64,000 bases of DNA from NCBI GenBank assembly GCA_032717465.1, contig CM064732.1, forward strand, positions 29,558,107-29,622,106. Reading direction: 5' to 3'. Positions 34,503 to 44,653 of the stretch are shown piece after piece (within the stretch, counting starts at the first letter, position 1; each line of letters starts with the position of its first letter). The notes beneath the pieces are model-generated. The model had not been told where the DNA came from. It saw nothing but the letters and a program-made list of their open reading frames with translations, and did no database searches. The translations under genes were made by a program, and so were the position numbers. This DNA comes from Coenobita brevimanus. Its lineage: Eukaryota; Arthropoda; Malacostraca; Decapoda; Coenobitidae.

Positions 34503-34760
34503 GGAATGAGGGACGTCGCTGAACAGGTACTGTACCTTAGTCTGACTTTTAGTGATAAATTATACTTTATGTAAAATATGCATGAACTGTGCCGCGAGTG
34601 TTCGTTTAAGTGCGTAGTGTAGGTGAGCGATACTTTAGCGGCAGGTGTTCTGGGAGATGTAACGACGCCACAGAACGAGGGACTTCAGTGGACAGGTACT
34701 GTACCTTGCAACATTGGGCAATCACGGACGTCAGTGGACAGGTACTGTACCTTTCTAAAA
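34483..34760. repeat. Continuation of the 172-bp tandem repeat
   Basis: Units here contain GTACTGTACCTTAGTCTGAC (from about 34528) and two shortened units with GGACAGGTACTGTACC (about 34690 and 34738). Confidence 0.7.
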
Positions 34761-34876
34761 CAATTGTTAAAATTTATTGTTCTTATCTAAAATGTTTGTG
34801 ATATGTGCCACATGCGTTCGTGGATAATATTGTATCATGTGTTGGGGGAACGTTTGGGGAAGGAGGGGAAAATATA

Positions 34877-34882
<6 letters not shown>

Positions 34883-34919
<37 letters not shown>

Positions 34920-34926
34920 ATATATA

Positions 34927-34994
<68 letters not shown>

Positions 34995-35083
34995 TGTGAG
35001 GGAGTATATCGTGTGGGAGGAACCTTCAGATATTGTGAGGGAGTATATCATGTGTGTCGTGAAACTTAGGGGAAGGATGGCCG

Positions 35084-35144
<61 letters not shown>

Positions 35145-35186
35145 AAGGAGTATATCATGTGTGGGGGGAACCTTTTATTATATATA

Positions 35187-35222
<36 letters not shown>
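34883..35222. repeat. Three (TA)n tracts separated by a repeated spacer
   Basis: TA tracts lie at 34883-34990, 35092-35140 and 35180-35222. The spacers share GTGA(G/A)GGAGTATATC(G/A)TGTG (about 34993, 35036, 35141), so the array grew by duplication of a compound unit. Confidence 0.85.
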
Positions 35223-35226
<4 letters not shown>

Positions 35227-35746
35227 AACACCCACGGACGCCAGTGGACAGTTATGAGACCGTGACAAGACACTGAAAAGTTATCCTGTACAGAAAGATA
35301 TGACATGACGTGTGTAGTGCTCTCAATGGAAGGTGTTGCGTGACAGTGAATAATATCTCTTCTTTTTCAGTAGAGAACCTAAAAAGCTCATACTTGACTT
35401 TCTGTGCAGTAATGTCGGAAGCGCTCGGAGGAGTAATCTCACTTTGTCGGCCAATTACTGGAAAAGTATTGGACGTATCGATTTCCTGTAAGAACCATGA
35501 TAAAGAGCAGTAAATTCTACGTATGTACAAGACATACCAATGTAATATCTATGATAAGAATTCATTGTTATGTAGGCAGGAATATTGCATATGCTATGAG
35601 CACATCACAAAAGTGACACACGGACGTGAGTTCCCAGTCATTTTTGGCGATATACTCGAAAACTATGAGGCGTATCGAAACCATTTTTAACTCATTAGAA
35701 AGCTGGTGAAATTCTGCATAATATTATGCAATAAAAACATAACATC

Positions 35747-36802
35747 GTTTCGTTTTCGTTTCGTTTTTAAAGGCTCCAACATGCTTGCATGTGTCGGCCT
35801 TGGTCACCTAATGGCGGCTCTCCACGCTGCACGATCCATTGCAGCCTCCCTGTTCAGTCCCTTAACCCTAAGGTCACACTTAATGACCTCGTCCCATGTC
35901 TTTCTCGGTCTACCCCTCACAACCCCACCCCCAATATTAACACTTCTCACCTTCCTCACCCAATTATCATCCCCCATCCTCTCCACATGTCCAAACCACC
36001 TCAATCTACCTCTCCTCATCACAACACCAATACACTCCAGTCCCATCCTACCTCTCAACTCTTCCATTGTAAACCCAACCCCTCCAGGCCTTGGACGCAG
36101 GGACGCACTGCACATCCACCTAATCATTGTCATTTCAGTACGTCTGAGCCGTCGAATGTCTTCCTCCTTCACTGCCCAGGTCTCACTACCATACAGCATT
36201 ACACTCCTAACACATGCTGCATACAAAGACCCCTTAGCACGTAGGGAGAGCCCTCTCAATGTCAGGAGAGGCAACAGCTCCCTGAACTTCTTCCAACCAC
36301 TTCTCACCCTAGCCACAGAGCTAGCTCCAGCCCCACCTCCAGCACACAACATGTCTCCCAAATAACAAAACTCTTCCACACACTCAAGAGATTCACCAGC
36401 AAGTTCAATCCTTTCACGTCTGACGATCTCCACCTGCTCACCCCGGCACGCCGTACACATAAAATCAGCATTATCTCGCAGTCTACCTCTGATACCACTA
36501 CATCTCTTATGCACCCATTTATCACACACACTGCACAAGATGGAATTACTTCCCACGCCCTTGTGGCAAACTGCACATGGCCACTCTCCCTCGTCTTTGA
36601 CAGTACCGCCACCAACCCTAGATATCATCAATTTTGTTTTATCTGCATTTACCCTTAAACCCTTTTGCCCCATACCATCTCTCCACTTCCTAAACCTTTC
36701 CTCCGCCTCCCTTTCATTCTCTGCAATCAACACCAAATCATCAGCATACAACAACTCCCAAGGGAGTCCGTTTCTAAAGTCACGTGAAAGGGCTTCAAGT
36801 AC
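35747..36802 (-). mobile_element. PHD-type RTE-like LINE, young 5'-truncated copy B
   Basis: The minus-strand 3' end carries a short repeated tail, AAAACGAAACGAAAACGAAAC (plus 35747-35768 as complement). It inserted within TTAA element copy 2. Copy 1 gives the empty site: GCAATAAAAACATAACATCT (about 2203) corresponds to sequence on the left, and GGGCTCCTTGATTTT corresponds to the right flank near 36825. Confidence 0.85.
35804..36754 (-). CDS. LINE RT C-terminal part with PHD finger, 316 aa
   Basis: This is an open frame from the YADD motif through the PHD-like finger and the C-terminal region, collinear with residues 107-422 of the copy at 33234. By eye the two differ at only about a dozen residues (for example CHKGMGS/CHKGVGS, RPLRR/RRLRR), so both are recent insertions or were homogenised. 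The Cys and His ligands of the finger are all kept. It is truncated just before YADD, so it cannot encode an active enzyme. Confidence 0.85.
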   Translation of the reverse strand: MLYADDLVLIAENEREAEERFRKWRDGMGQKGLRVNADKTKLMISRVGGGTVKDEGEWPCAVCHKGVGSNSILCSVCDKWVHKRCSGIRGRLRDNADFMCTACRGEQVEIVRRERIELAGESLECVEEFCYLGDMLCAGGGAGASSVARVRSGWKKFRELLPLLTLRGLSLRAKGSLYAACVRSVMLYGSETWAVKEEDIRRLRRTEMTMIRWMCSASLRPRPGGVGFTMEELRGRMGLECIGVVMRRGRLRWFGHVERMGDDNWVRKVRSVNIGGGVVRGRPRKTWDEVIKCDLRVKGLNREAAMDRAAWRAAIR

Positions 36803-38162
36803 ATGTGCTAGAAAAGCTGAGAATTAGAGCTCCTTGAATTTTTTTAAAAAATGGCTTTCAGTTTTTGGCTATTTTCTCGAAAACTACAGATCGTATCACA
36901 ACCGGATTTGTCTCTTTAGAAAGCTGATGAAATTCTCTATCAAAACTTCTAATAATATTTTCTTGTAAGATGGAAAATATTCGAATGGTGATGTTGGGAA
37001 GTGAACATGATGTAGCAAAATGTTTATTCATGGCCACCTAATGTTGTTTTATTTGTGTTTTCCTGTTTTTTTGTGGTGCTTATCAGCTAGAACAAACATC
37101 GATGAATAAGACGACATAGGTTTCATGGCAGTATATTGATGTTTGGGTGGCGAAAATAAGGAGAGAATATGTGTTATTTGCCGCGCGCAGGCAGCCAAGC
37201 CGGGCGGCTTCGCAGAAAAAATCGTGCGCCGGAAAACTTACTGAAACTTATCGTGCGCGAGAGGGTTAAGATCAGAGTGACCAGTCTCACTCATCCCTGA
37301 GTGGCATTATGTAAGCAATAACCCCAACCACTCCTTGGATATAAACCTTCACTAGCTCAATCCAACTGGAGCGCTGTAATTACCCACTAAACCACCAGGC
37401 AGCATAATTTGGTTATATGGTTACCACCCAGCATAGTAAATAGTTTCCTGGTGTACAAGAAACCATTCGGCTTTTCACTCAGTGTTGAGTTACCCACAGG
37501 CAGAAGGAGGAGGAAAGAATGAGGGACAGAAAGACAAAAAGGGAGTATAAAGTCACCCATAGGCAGAAGGATGTGGAAAGAACGAAGTAAAGAAAGACAG
37601 GCGAGGAAGGAAGGAATGGAGGGAGGAGAGGAAAGGGCAGACACCTGAGAGCAGCACTACATCAACTGAGTGGATGGTGAGTGCCCCCACCTACCACAAA
37701 AATCCAATGCGGACAAATGTCATGTAATAAAATTTGGTAAAAGTGAAAAATGACCAGCCCAGGACAATAAGTTAGGAAGTTCAACCCTACACGCACCAGA
37801 AAGGGAAAACGATTTAGGAGTGATTATCTATAACAGACTATCACCGGCTGACCACTGACTGTAAATGAAAAAGTAAGGAACACATACACACTGCTTACTA
37901 ATTTATGGGTAGCATTCACATACATAAATAGAGACATGATGAGAAAGATAATAACTTCATTCATCAAAACAACTCTGGAGTATTCATCAGTAGTCTGGAA
38001 TCCACATCTCAAAAAACAGATACATAAGACTGAAAAGGTACAAAAGACCATTACAAGATGGGTACCAAGCTTAAAGGATCTAAGCTATGAAGAAAGACTC
38101 GAAAAATTAAACCTACCAACGTTACAGGAGAGACGGAAAAGAAGAGACATGATTACAGCTAT

Positions 38163-39552
38163 CACAAATTGACCAAGGACCTCCCCCTCACAAGGTATTA
38201 AAAAACACAGAAATCATGGTATATCACAATGTTTGTTCATGAAATGCCATTCATTAATATGAAATCATGTTTCCCTTGTTTGTCAGGACCAGTTGGATAC
38301 ATTTTGGCATGGAATCACTTAGATCTCTAAAGTAATCTAAGGACATTTCTTTGCACCAAACATTTGTCAGTTCAGTCTTGAGGTTGTTCAGATTGGGTGT
38401 CTTCTTCTCTGCCATGATTTTCTTCATTTTTACCCGGCAGTTTTCTATCGGATTTAGATCCGGACTGTTGCCAGGCCAGTTGAGGACCTCAATCCTATTA
38501 TCCTGAAGCCATTTTGTCACCTTTATTGACTTGTGACATGGAGCTGAATAGTGCATGAAAAAGTCGCACCCATGAATAACAAAAAGGTTTAACAAATGAT
38601 CTTTCAGATCTTGAATGTACCGGCCACCATTCATCAAGTTCTTAGGAAGAAAGTAGAGGCCTCCCCTTCTCATTTCACCTGAGAAACACCCCCATACCAT
38701 TACTGATTGTGGGTGCTTAACAGTCGGCACCATGTGAGCAGGGTCATATCGATTACAGGAGGCAGGACGACGAACCTTGGCAGAATGCACCTGGAACACT
38801 TGAAATGTGCTTTCATCGGAAAACATAACTTTTCTCCACTCATCCGATATCCAATGTGCATACTTCTTGGCAAACTGAATGCGCTGCTTCTTCATGAGGT
38901 CAGTGAGAAACAGTTTCTTGGCTGAGGTGCAGCTTCGCAAACCCAGCCCCTTCTGCAAGCGGTGTTGGATAGTTTGACTTGAGATGTCTTGTGACAGCTG
39001 GGGATGCATTCTCTTCAATTCTGCTGCTGTCAATCAAGGATTCTTGATTACTTCCCTCTTCAGATGTGTATCTGTACCTCTGGAAGTCATCCTCTTCTTT
39101 CCACCGCCATGCTTGTGCTCTGGTACGACATCAGGTGGCAGGCCGCACACTGCAGCAAGAATCTTCAAGATGGTCAACTTTGCACATCCAGTACGTTCAA
39201 AATGGTGTTGACAGAGACATTATCCTGCCTCCATGTAATGATACGGACCCTCTCATCCCCTGAGCAGTACTTTCCAGGCATGACAACTCGACTGTAGGAA
39301 AATAATAGGGCAAATAGTAATGCATATGAAAAAAAGGGGAGGTGCAAGCTTGAAGTGACGGGAACATATACTCTCACTCTAGCTACTGGGCAAGCACTGA
39401 CGTGTTGACTGTTTCACCACCTCCCGCCAACACCAGAGGAGTTGCCAGTTACTTCTTGCCCCAGAAATTCACTTAGTAGAGGTGGAAACACAAAGCAACG
39501 GCAGACAACTCTCCCATAGCAATTCTGTGTGTAGGTCCAAAGTCAATTTGCA
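38163..39552 (-). mobile_element. Tc1-type DNA transposon
   Basis: The left end is CACAAATTGACCAAGGACCT and the right end complement is TGCAAATTGACTTTGGACCT, giving about 20-bp TIRs. CR1 3' sequence lies on both sides (…GATTACAGCT / GATGTATGTTATATAAATG). The transposase on the minus strand starts at about 39282 (MPGKYCSGDERVRIITWRQD) and ends at 38254. It has a frameshift near 39170 and an in-frame TGA at about 39034, just before LTAAELKRMH. Confidence 0.85.
38254..39033 (-). pseudogene. Tc1 transposase, DDE domain with second Asp replaced by Tyr
   Basis: The 259-codon open frame covers the second helix-turn-helix and the catalytic domain. Motifs are VMFSDEST with Asp73, VMVWGCFS, GCDFFMHYSAPCHKS, then NSPDLNPIEN with Glu197. 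Tc1 enzymes have Asp at the position that is Tyr162 here (the expected motif has QDNAPCH); the spacing 162-197 fits DD34E. The loss of this Asp, the upstream TGA and the frameshift mean the protein cannot be active. Confidence 0.85.
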
Positions 39553-39610
39553 GCTGATGTATGTTATATAAATGTATCACAGGAAGAGAGAAAATAGACA
39601 TAAATGAGTA

Positions 39611-40189
39611 CAGAGGGTCCCCGGTATACAAAGCCCCAATATATGAAAATACGAAGGTACAAAAGTGAAAAAGATAGGACAAATTTCCCTATACGAAAGG
39701 CATATGCTTCGATGGTATGAAATGCACTACCAGAAAATGTTTCAAATTTTGCGTGAGACTGACCGCATCACCACTGTCATGTAAGGCAAGGCAAGCAACT
39801 ATCTCCGCTTCGCCCCAGTCTGTTCCCGCTCTCCGGCTGTGTAATGCGTGCCTTCTGTACTCCAAGAATCCTTCGCATCTTTCACATCTTGCATCATGCC
39901 ACCCAAGTGTCCTTCACTCCTCTCAAGAACAAGCAACACCAGACCATGACGCTGGAGTGCAAACTTGAAGTTCATTTACCTTTCATTAACATTTCTACCG
40001 TAAATTTAGGAGCTTACAACCAGCCTAGTACAGTACACAGTAGTTAGCTGAAAATTTCTGGGGGGCTCCTGGAACACATCTCCTCATTTTCTTAGGCTTC
40101 TTATGGGGAAAAATGCTTCAATATACTAAAAATTGATATATGAAAGATTTTAAAGGCACCTAACCCTTTTGTTTGTCAGGGACTCCCTG
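39611..40189. mobile_element. TA-type MITE, 579 bp
   Basis: TIRs are CAGAGGGTCCCCGGTATACA and CAGGGAGTCCCTGACAAACA (complement of right end). TA lies on the left (39609-39610), and CA, probably a mutated TA, on the right. CR1 3' sequence (tagacataaatga / cataacctatggggatg) flanks it on both sides. No coding capacity. Confidence 0.75.
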
Positions 40190-40445
40190 CACATAACCTA
40201 TGGGGATGCAACATCAAGAGGACACTGCAAATAACTGTACATAAAGAAAGGTGATAAAGACGAAAGAAAATTCAGTTTCCCAAATAAAGCAACTGATCAG
40301 TGGAATGACCTACCAATTAAAGTGGTGTGTGCCAAAACAATTCATAAATTTAATGACATGTATGATATAAATGGTTTAATAAATGGGACAGTACAAGCCT
40401 GACTCATTCCTGAAAAGATATAATTAGGAACAAGGATTTATATAT

Positions 40446-40470
40446 ACACACACAAACACACACACACACT
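40446..40470. repeat. (AC)n tract between two CR1 copies
   Basis: A short AC-rich tract follows the 3' end of the long CR1 copy and precedes the next CR1 element. Confidence 0.85.
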
Positions 40471-40500
40471 ATATTATTAAATATAATAATGAATAATGTG

Positions 40501-42960
40501 ATGACACAATGGGTCAGAGAAGAGACACGGTTCCCAGGTGAGGACACACCAGCAAGGTTAGATTTACTGTTTACCAAAGAACCCGATGTATTTCTGTCCT
40601 ATAGGAAAAAGTGATCATGTGGTCATTGAGTTCCAGATGATAATAGGGAACATCGAGCCAAGAGACGAGCTTCACAGACAGGGAAGATACAACTTTGGGA
40701 AAGCTAATTTCACAGGACTGAGAAACTTTTACGAAAATGCGGATTGGAGAAAATTCAGAGAAACAAGAGAGATACAAAGGAAGTGGGATATCTTTCTAGA
40801 CCTCTATAATTTGGGAGTGGAAAAATTTGTACCAAGAGTAAGAGGGAAAGAAAACAGGAAAAGGGAGTGGTTTAATAGAAGGTGTATGATAACAAAAAAA
40901 AGAGATAAGGCATGGAACAACTGGAGAAAGAGGGGCAACACCAGAACAAAGGAAGAATATAAAAGAACTAGAAATGACTACACAAGAATACGTAGAGAAG
41001 AAGAAAGGAATTTTGAAAAAGGTTTAATAGACAAAAGCAAGGATGAACCCAATCTGTTCTATAGATTTGTTAATAGCAAATTGAAACAAAGGGAAGGAAT
41101 CACTAAACTGAAAGTAGAAGGAGAGGTCTATAAAGATGCAGCAATGCAAGCTGAAATAATGAACAAATGTTTCCAATCAGTTTTCACTAATGAAAAAGAG
41201 TTTGTGGAAGGGGAGGGAGTGACTAGAAATGTACTGGTGATAAAAGATATAAAAGTGGAGGTACAGAACGTGTATAAATTATTGGAAACTCAAGATGTAA
41301 GGAAAGCCCCAGGACCTGATGGAATTTCTAATTGGGTACTGAAGGAATGCAAAGAACAACTGGCAGATAAAATTCACAGTTTAATCGTGTGTTCTCTGGA
41401 AGAGGGGAAAGTGCCACAAGAATGGAAGAGGGCAAATGTGGTATCACTTTATAAGGAAGGAAACAGGGAAGAACCCCTGAATTATAGACCAGTGTCTCTA
41501 ACCAGCATGGTCGCAAAATTGTGCATGAGAATCCTGAAAGAAAGATGGATAAAATATCTAGAAGAGATGAATATTTTGGCCGAATGTCAGTTTGGATTCA
41601 AAAGTGGAAGGTTGTGTTTCTAACTTGTTGAGCTTTTACTCAAGAGCAATTGACGTGGTACAGGAGAGAGATGGTTGGGTGGAGTGTGTGTACTTAGATT
41701 TAGAGAAGGCCTTTGACAAGGTACCTCATAAGAGACTAATATGGAAACTAGAATATATAGGAGGACCGAAGGGGAAACTCCTGGAATGGATGAGAGACTT
41801 TTTGAGAGACAGACAAATGAGGACAGTAGTAAAGGATAGGATGTCTGGATGGAGGGAAGTAACAAGTGGAGTCCCCCAAGGCTCGGTGTTGGCGCCAGTA
41901 ATGTTCCTGATTTACGTAAATGATATGGTAGACGGAGTGAACAGTTATGCAAGTCTGTTTGCTGATGATGTAAAGATCTTGAGGAAGATAGAGGTTGAGG
42001 AGGATTGTAAAATGCTGCATGAGGATTTGGATAGGATACATGATTGGAGCCGGAAGTGGGAAATGAAATTCAACGCAAAGAAATGTAAAATATTGGAAAT
42101 GGGTAAAAGTACCAGGAGGCCATCACTGAATTATTTGTTGGGTAATGAATTAATCACTAAAATAAGAGAAGAGAAAGACTTAGGAGTGCTGGTCCAAGAT
42201 AGTTTGTCACCTGAAAAGCACATTAACAAGCTAGAGAGACTTATAAACTCCTGACTAACATAAGAGTAGCATTTCTTTATACAGATGAGGAGATGATGAA
42301 AAAATTGATAGTGGCCATGATCCGCCCCAGGTTAGAATATGCAGCGGTACTGTGGTCCCCACACAAAAAGAAAGATATAAACAAGATTGAGAGAATACAA
42401 AGAACAGCAACCAAAATGGTCCCCAGTCTGGCAGATCTGTCATACAGAGAGAGGCTGGAAAAGCTGGATTTCCCTTCCTTAGAGGAATGGAGAAAGAGAG
42501 GAGACATGATTGCAGTGCTCAGGACCATGGTGGGAGTAGATAATTTTGACCGAGAAGATCTGTTTTTATGGGATAAGAGAGCAACAAGAGGACACGGAAT
42601 GAAACTGAAAAAGTCAAGCGGCTTGAAGGATATCAAGAAATATAGCTTTCCTTACAGAAGTATAGATTTATGGAATAGCCTGGACAAAGAGATCATCCAG
42701 TCTAAAAACTTAAACGAGTTTAAAGCTAAATTTGACTTACTGAGAAACAGCGATGGGAACCCACAAGCATAGCATATTTCGTGTGTATCTCAATTAGGCA
42801 TATTGGGTAAATACATAAGTATTTGGAACGACTTAGACAAAAAGGTAGTGCAGGAGAAAAACATTCATGTGTGTAAAAGTAAACTAGATAAATGTGGATA
42901 TGGAGACAGGACAACATGAGCATCGCTCAATTCCTGTATGCTACAAATAGGTAAATACGC
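40501..42960 (+). mobile_element. CR1 LINE (subfamily b), ORF2 nearly complete from end of endonuclease
   Basis: This subfamily is less decayed than the AT-rich subfamily a. It starts in the endonuclease (TQWVREETRFPGEDTPARLD, then GKSDHVVIEF), followed by the linker, RT and C-terminal domain, and a 3' end with TTGGGTAAATACA repeats. A second 3' end fragment follows at 42815-42960 (ggaacgacttagacaaaaag ... aaataggtaaatac). Confidence 0.8.
40586..42772 (+). pseudogene. CR1-b ORF2 (RT), two frameshifts
   Basis: Three open frames join into one ORF2. Frame one (40586-41623) holds the endonuclease end, the linker and the start of RT (APGPDGISNWVLKE, PLNYRPVSLTSMVAKL, CQFGFKSGR). A one-base insertion near 41613 moves to frame two (41592-42254) with SNLLSFYSRAID, motif A YLDLEKAFDKV, TSGVPQGSVLAP and FADDVKIL. 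A small deletion near 42230, compared with the copy at 43310, moves to the third frame (42293-42772) with IRPRLEYAAVLWSPHKKKDI. All catalytic residues are present; only the indels break it. Confidence 0.85.
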
Positions 42961-42966
42961 ACAGAC

Positions 42967-42975
42967 AGACAGACA

Positions 42976-43047
<72 letters not shown>
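42967..43047. repeat. (AC)n microsatellite, about 75 bp
   Basis: A GACA-type start turns into a pure AC tract. It lies exactly between a CR1-b 3' end and the 5' truncation point of the next CR1-b copy. Confidence 0.95.
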
Positions 43048-43048
<1 letters not shown>

Positions 43049-43922
43049 CTATGCAAGTCTGTTTGCTGATGATGCAAAGATCTTGAGGAAGGTAGAACAT
43101 GAGGAGGACTGTAAAATGCTGCAGGAGGATCTGCATAGGATACATGATTGAAGCCAGATGTGGGAAATGAAATTTAATGCAAAAAAATGTAAAATAATGG
43201 AAATGGGCAAAAGTACCAAGAGGCCATCACTGAATTATTGGATGGGTAATGAACCAATCACAAAAGTGAGAGAAGACAAAGATTTGGGAGTGCTGGTCTA
43301 GGATAGTTTGTCTCCTGAAAAACATATTAACAAGACAGTTAGACAGACGTATAAACTCTTGACTAATATAAGAGTAGCATTTCATTACATGGATGAGGAG
43401 ATGATGAAAAAATTTATAGTGGTCATGATCCACCCCAGGTTTGAATATGCAGCAGTAGTGTGGTCCCCACACAAAAAGAAAGAGATTAACAAGACTGACA
43501 GAATACAAAGAACAGGAACCAAGATGGTCCACAGTCTGGCAAATCTGTCGTAAGAAGAGAGACCGGAAAAGCTGGATTTGCCTTCCTTAGAGGAAAGGAG
43601 AGAGAGGGGTGATATGATTGCAGTGTTCAGGACCATGATGGGAGTAGAAAAAATGGACAGAAAAGATCTGTTTGTATGGGATAAAAGAGTAACAAGAGGA
43701 CACGGAATGAAACTGAAGAAGCCATGCTGCTTGAGGAATATCAAGTAATATAGTTTTCCTTATAAATGCATAGACCTGTGGAATAGCCTGGACAATGAGA
43801 CTGTCCAGTCTAAAAACTTAAATGAGTTTAAAGCAAAACTGACTCATTGAGAAACTGAGATGAGACCCCATGAGCGTAGCTCATTTCCTATGTATCAAAA
43901 TTAGGTAAATACAATTAGGGAA

Positions 43923-43955
<33 letters not shown>
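43048..43955 (+). mobile_element. CR1 LINE (subfamily b), 3' third, ending in (AC)n
   Basis: The copy begins at the SYASLFADDAKIL motif and runs to the 3' end (attaggtaaatacaattagggaaatac), then (AC)n at 43926-43955. Stops are present at several places, for example after MLQEDLHRIHD and at VLV*DSLS. The segment around 43320-43370 keeps KTVRQTYKLLTNIRVAF, which the copy at 40501 lost. Confidence 0.8.
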
Positions 43956-43958
<3 letters not shown>

Positions 43959-44094
43959 TACTGTAAGTGAATCTCTTCTTTTAATATACTTCCCATTTTC
44001 ATACTTCACTTATCCTCCAACTTATATCATTTCAAGCCTTCTCCTTACCCTAAGCCTCTCCTCCCTTACAACGCACCACTTTTCCCTTACTTAC

Positions 44095-44327
44095 TATGAT
44101 GATTTGGCCTGTCCAGTGGGTATGGTAACACAGAGTGGAAGGTAGACACCACGGTAAAAGAACGCTGGCTGGGGAGAGACCCCTGGTCCTACAGGCATCC
44201 CAGCCAGAAGTGCAGGAGACTGACCCTGCCCTGCCCCACCCCCAGCTCCACCTCCAGCCAAGGGGCCAGTGGACTGGGGTGAGATGAAGAGCGACTGCAC
44301 AAATGCACCAAGACTGTTCACAATGTC
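44095..44327 (-). CDS. MON2: MON2 exon (2nd of four found)
   Basis: The acceptor is ctctctag above 44327; the donor is TCATCATA/gtaagt below 44095. It reads DIVNSLGAFVQSLFISPQS, a Gly/Ala/Pro/Ser-rich linker, then FYRGVYLPLCVTIPTGQAKS. In human MON2 the equivalent is DIVNALGSFIQSLF ... YRGTWIPILTI (recalled). The exon ends with TA, which makes a Tyr codon with the first base of the exon at 10616, as in the conserved YLEMLDK. A stop follows if the exon is read through, which supports the donor. The glycine-rich stretch is a lineage-specific linker between helical repeats. Confidence 0.93.
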
Positions 44328-44476
44328 CTAGAGAGCAAGTGTTGGATCAGTACCATACATAAAATACATCATTCAAAATATGTAAAGTGCTCAAATTATC
44401 TTTTTTCAGAACTCTTCTTGTTATTTGCCACCACCAGCCTTCATCATTTACAATTTTCATTCCCTCCACCTCTCAC

Positions 44477-44653
44477 CTGGAATATTTTGGTTGAGTGTGG
44501 TTTCATGTCATAGTTGGTGCAGAAAGACTGAAGAAGTGATGGTTGAGTAGCCAGCTTATGCAGCACCTCCAGGGCCAAGCCACGCTGCCACATGGGTCGA
44601 TCTCCATCCAAAAATTTTACCATTAAGGACAAGAAGATTTCACACTGTGTCAC
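44477..44653 (-). CDS. MON2: MON2 exon (1st of four found)
   Basis: The acceptor is tttccccag above 44653 and the donor is TTCCAG/gtgaga below 44477. The 59 codons start [20 protein letters not shown] and end [13 protein letters not shown], matching human MON2 TECEIFLSLLVKFLDADKPQ and YDMKQHSTKVFR (recalled). This is the HEAT-like region around residue 350-400 of a protein of about 1,700 residues in vertebrates. Phase is zero at both ends, so it joins directly to DIVNSLG. The exon upstream was not seen in 44654-64000. Confidence 0.93.

Larger units (their letters stand above)
30461..37265 (+). mobile_element. 6.8 kb TTAA/piggyBac-like element, copy 2
   Basis: The TTAA TSD is at 30457-30460 and 37266-37269. 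The TIRs start CCC: left CCCTCTCAGGCACAATCACG, right complement CCCTCTCGCGCACGATAAG. TTAA target plus CCC-starting TIRs is the hallmark of the piggyBac superfamily (established knowledge). No transposase frame was found, so it is non-autonomous. The interior carries a roughly 172-bp tandem repeat, TA microsatellites and two LINE copies. Stretch 31190-32437 is absent from copy 1 at the equivalent place (about 900). Confidence 0.8.
30379..37696 (-). mobile_element. tRNA-derived SINE split by the 6.8 kb TTAA element
   Basis: The SINE pieces are 30379-30456 (tail and end of body) and 37270-37696 (body, tRNA-like head, hairpin, 5' module). TTAA occurs on both sides of the break. The intact relative at 17562-18052 reads GGACATTTAAGATGAGAGTG across the site, so the empty target is known. 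The SINE sits in CR1; sequence of CR1 RT resumes at 37697. Confidence 0.85.
23961..40440 (+). mobile_element. CR1 LINE, long copy exploded by at least six insertions
   Basis: The collinear pieces are: 23961-25029 ORF1; 25164-25952 endonuclease (MYSNVDGTVFKSVEIKGYII, LTETKLTPR); 26263-27597 linker and RT up to GVPQGSVLAP; 30208-30378 RT (FADDAKIQR); 37697-38162 RT end and C-terminal region (LEYSSVVWNPHLKKQI); 39554-39610 and 40190-40440 the 3' end. The ORF1 part is lysine- and glutamate-rich with coiled-coil character, ending in RPFKATFQSVNSVQEVLKNA. Many stops are present. Insertions are listed separately. Without them the copy is about 4.2 kb, close to full length for CR1. Confidence 0.8.
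10617..44094 (-). other. MON2: 33.5 kb MON2 intron packed with nested transposons
   Basis: The intron is defined by the donor TCATCATA/gtaagt (just below 44095) and the acceptor cag (above 10616). Joining them restores an uninterrupted MON2 frame with a Tyr codon across the junction. Almost all of its length is accounted for by transposable elements listed separately. Their coding frames are on both strands and are not exons of MON2. Confidence 0.9.

Noticed and set aside
34803..35145. Tyr-Ile repeat open frames
   Set aside because: They are pure (TA)n microsatellite translation.
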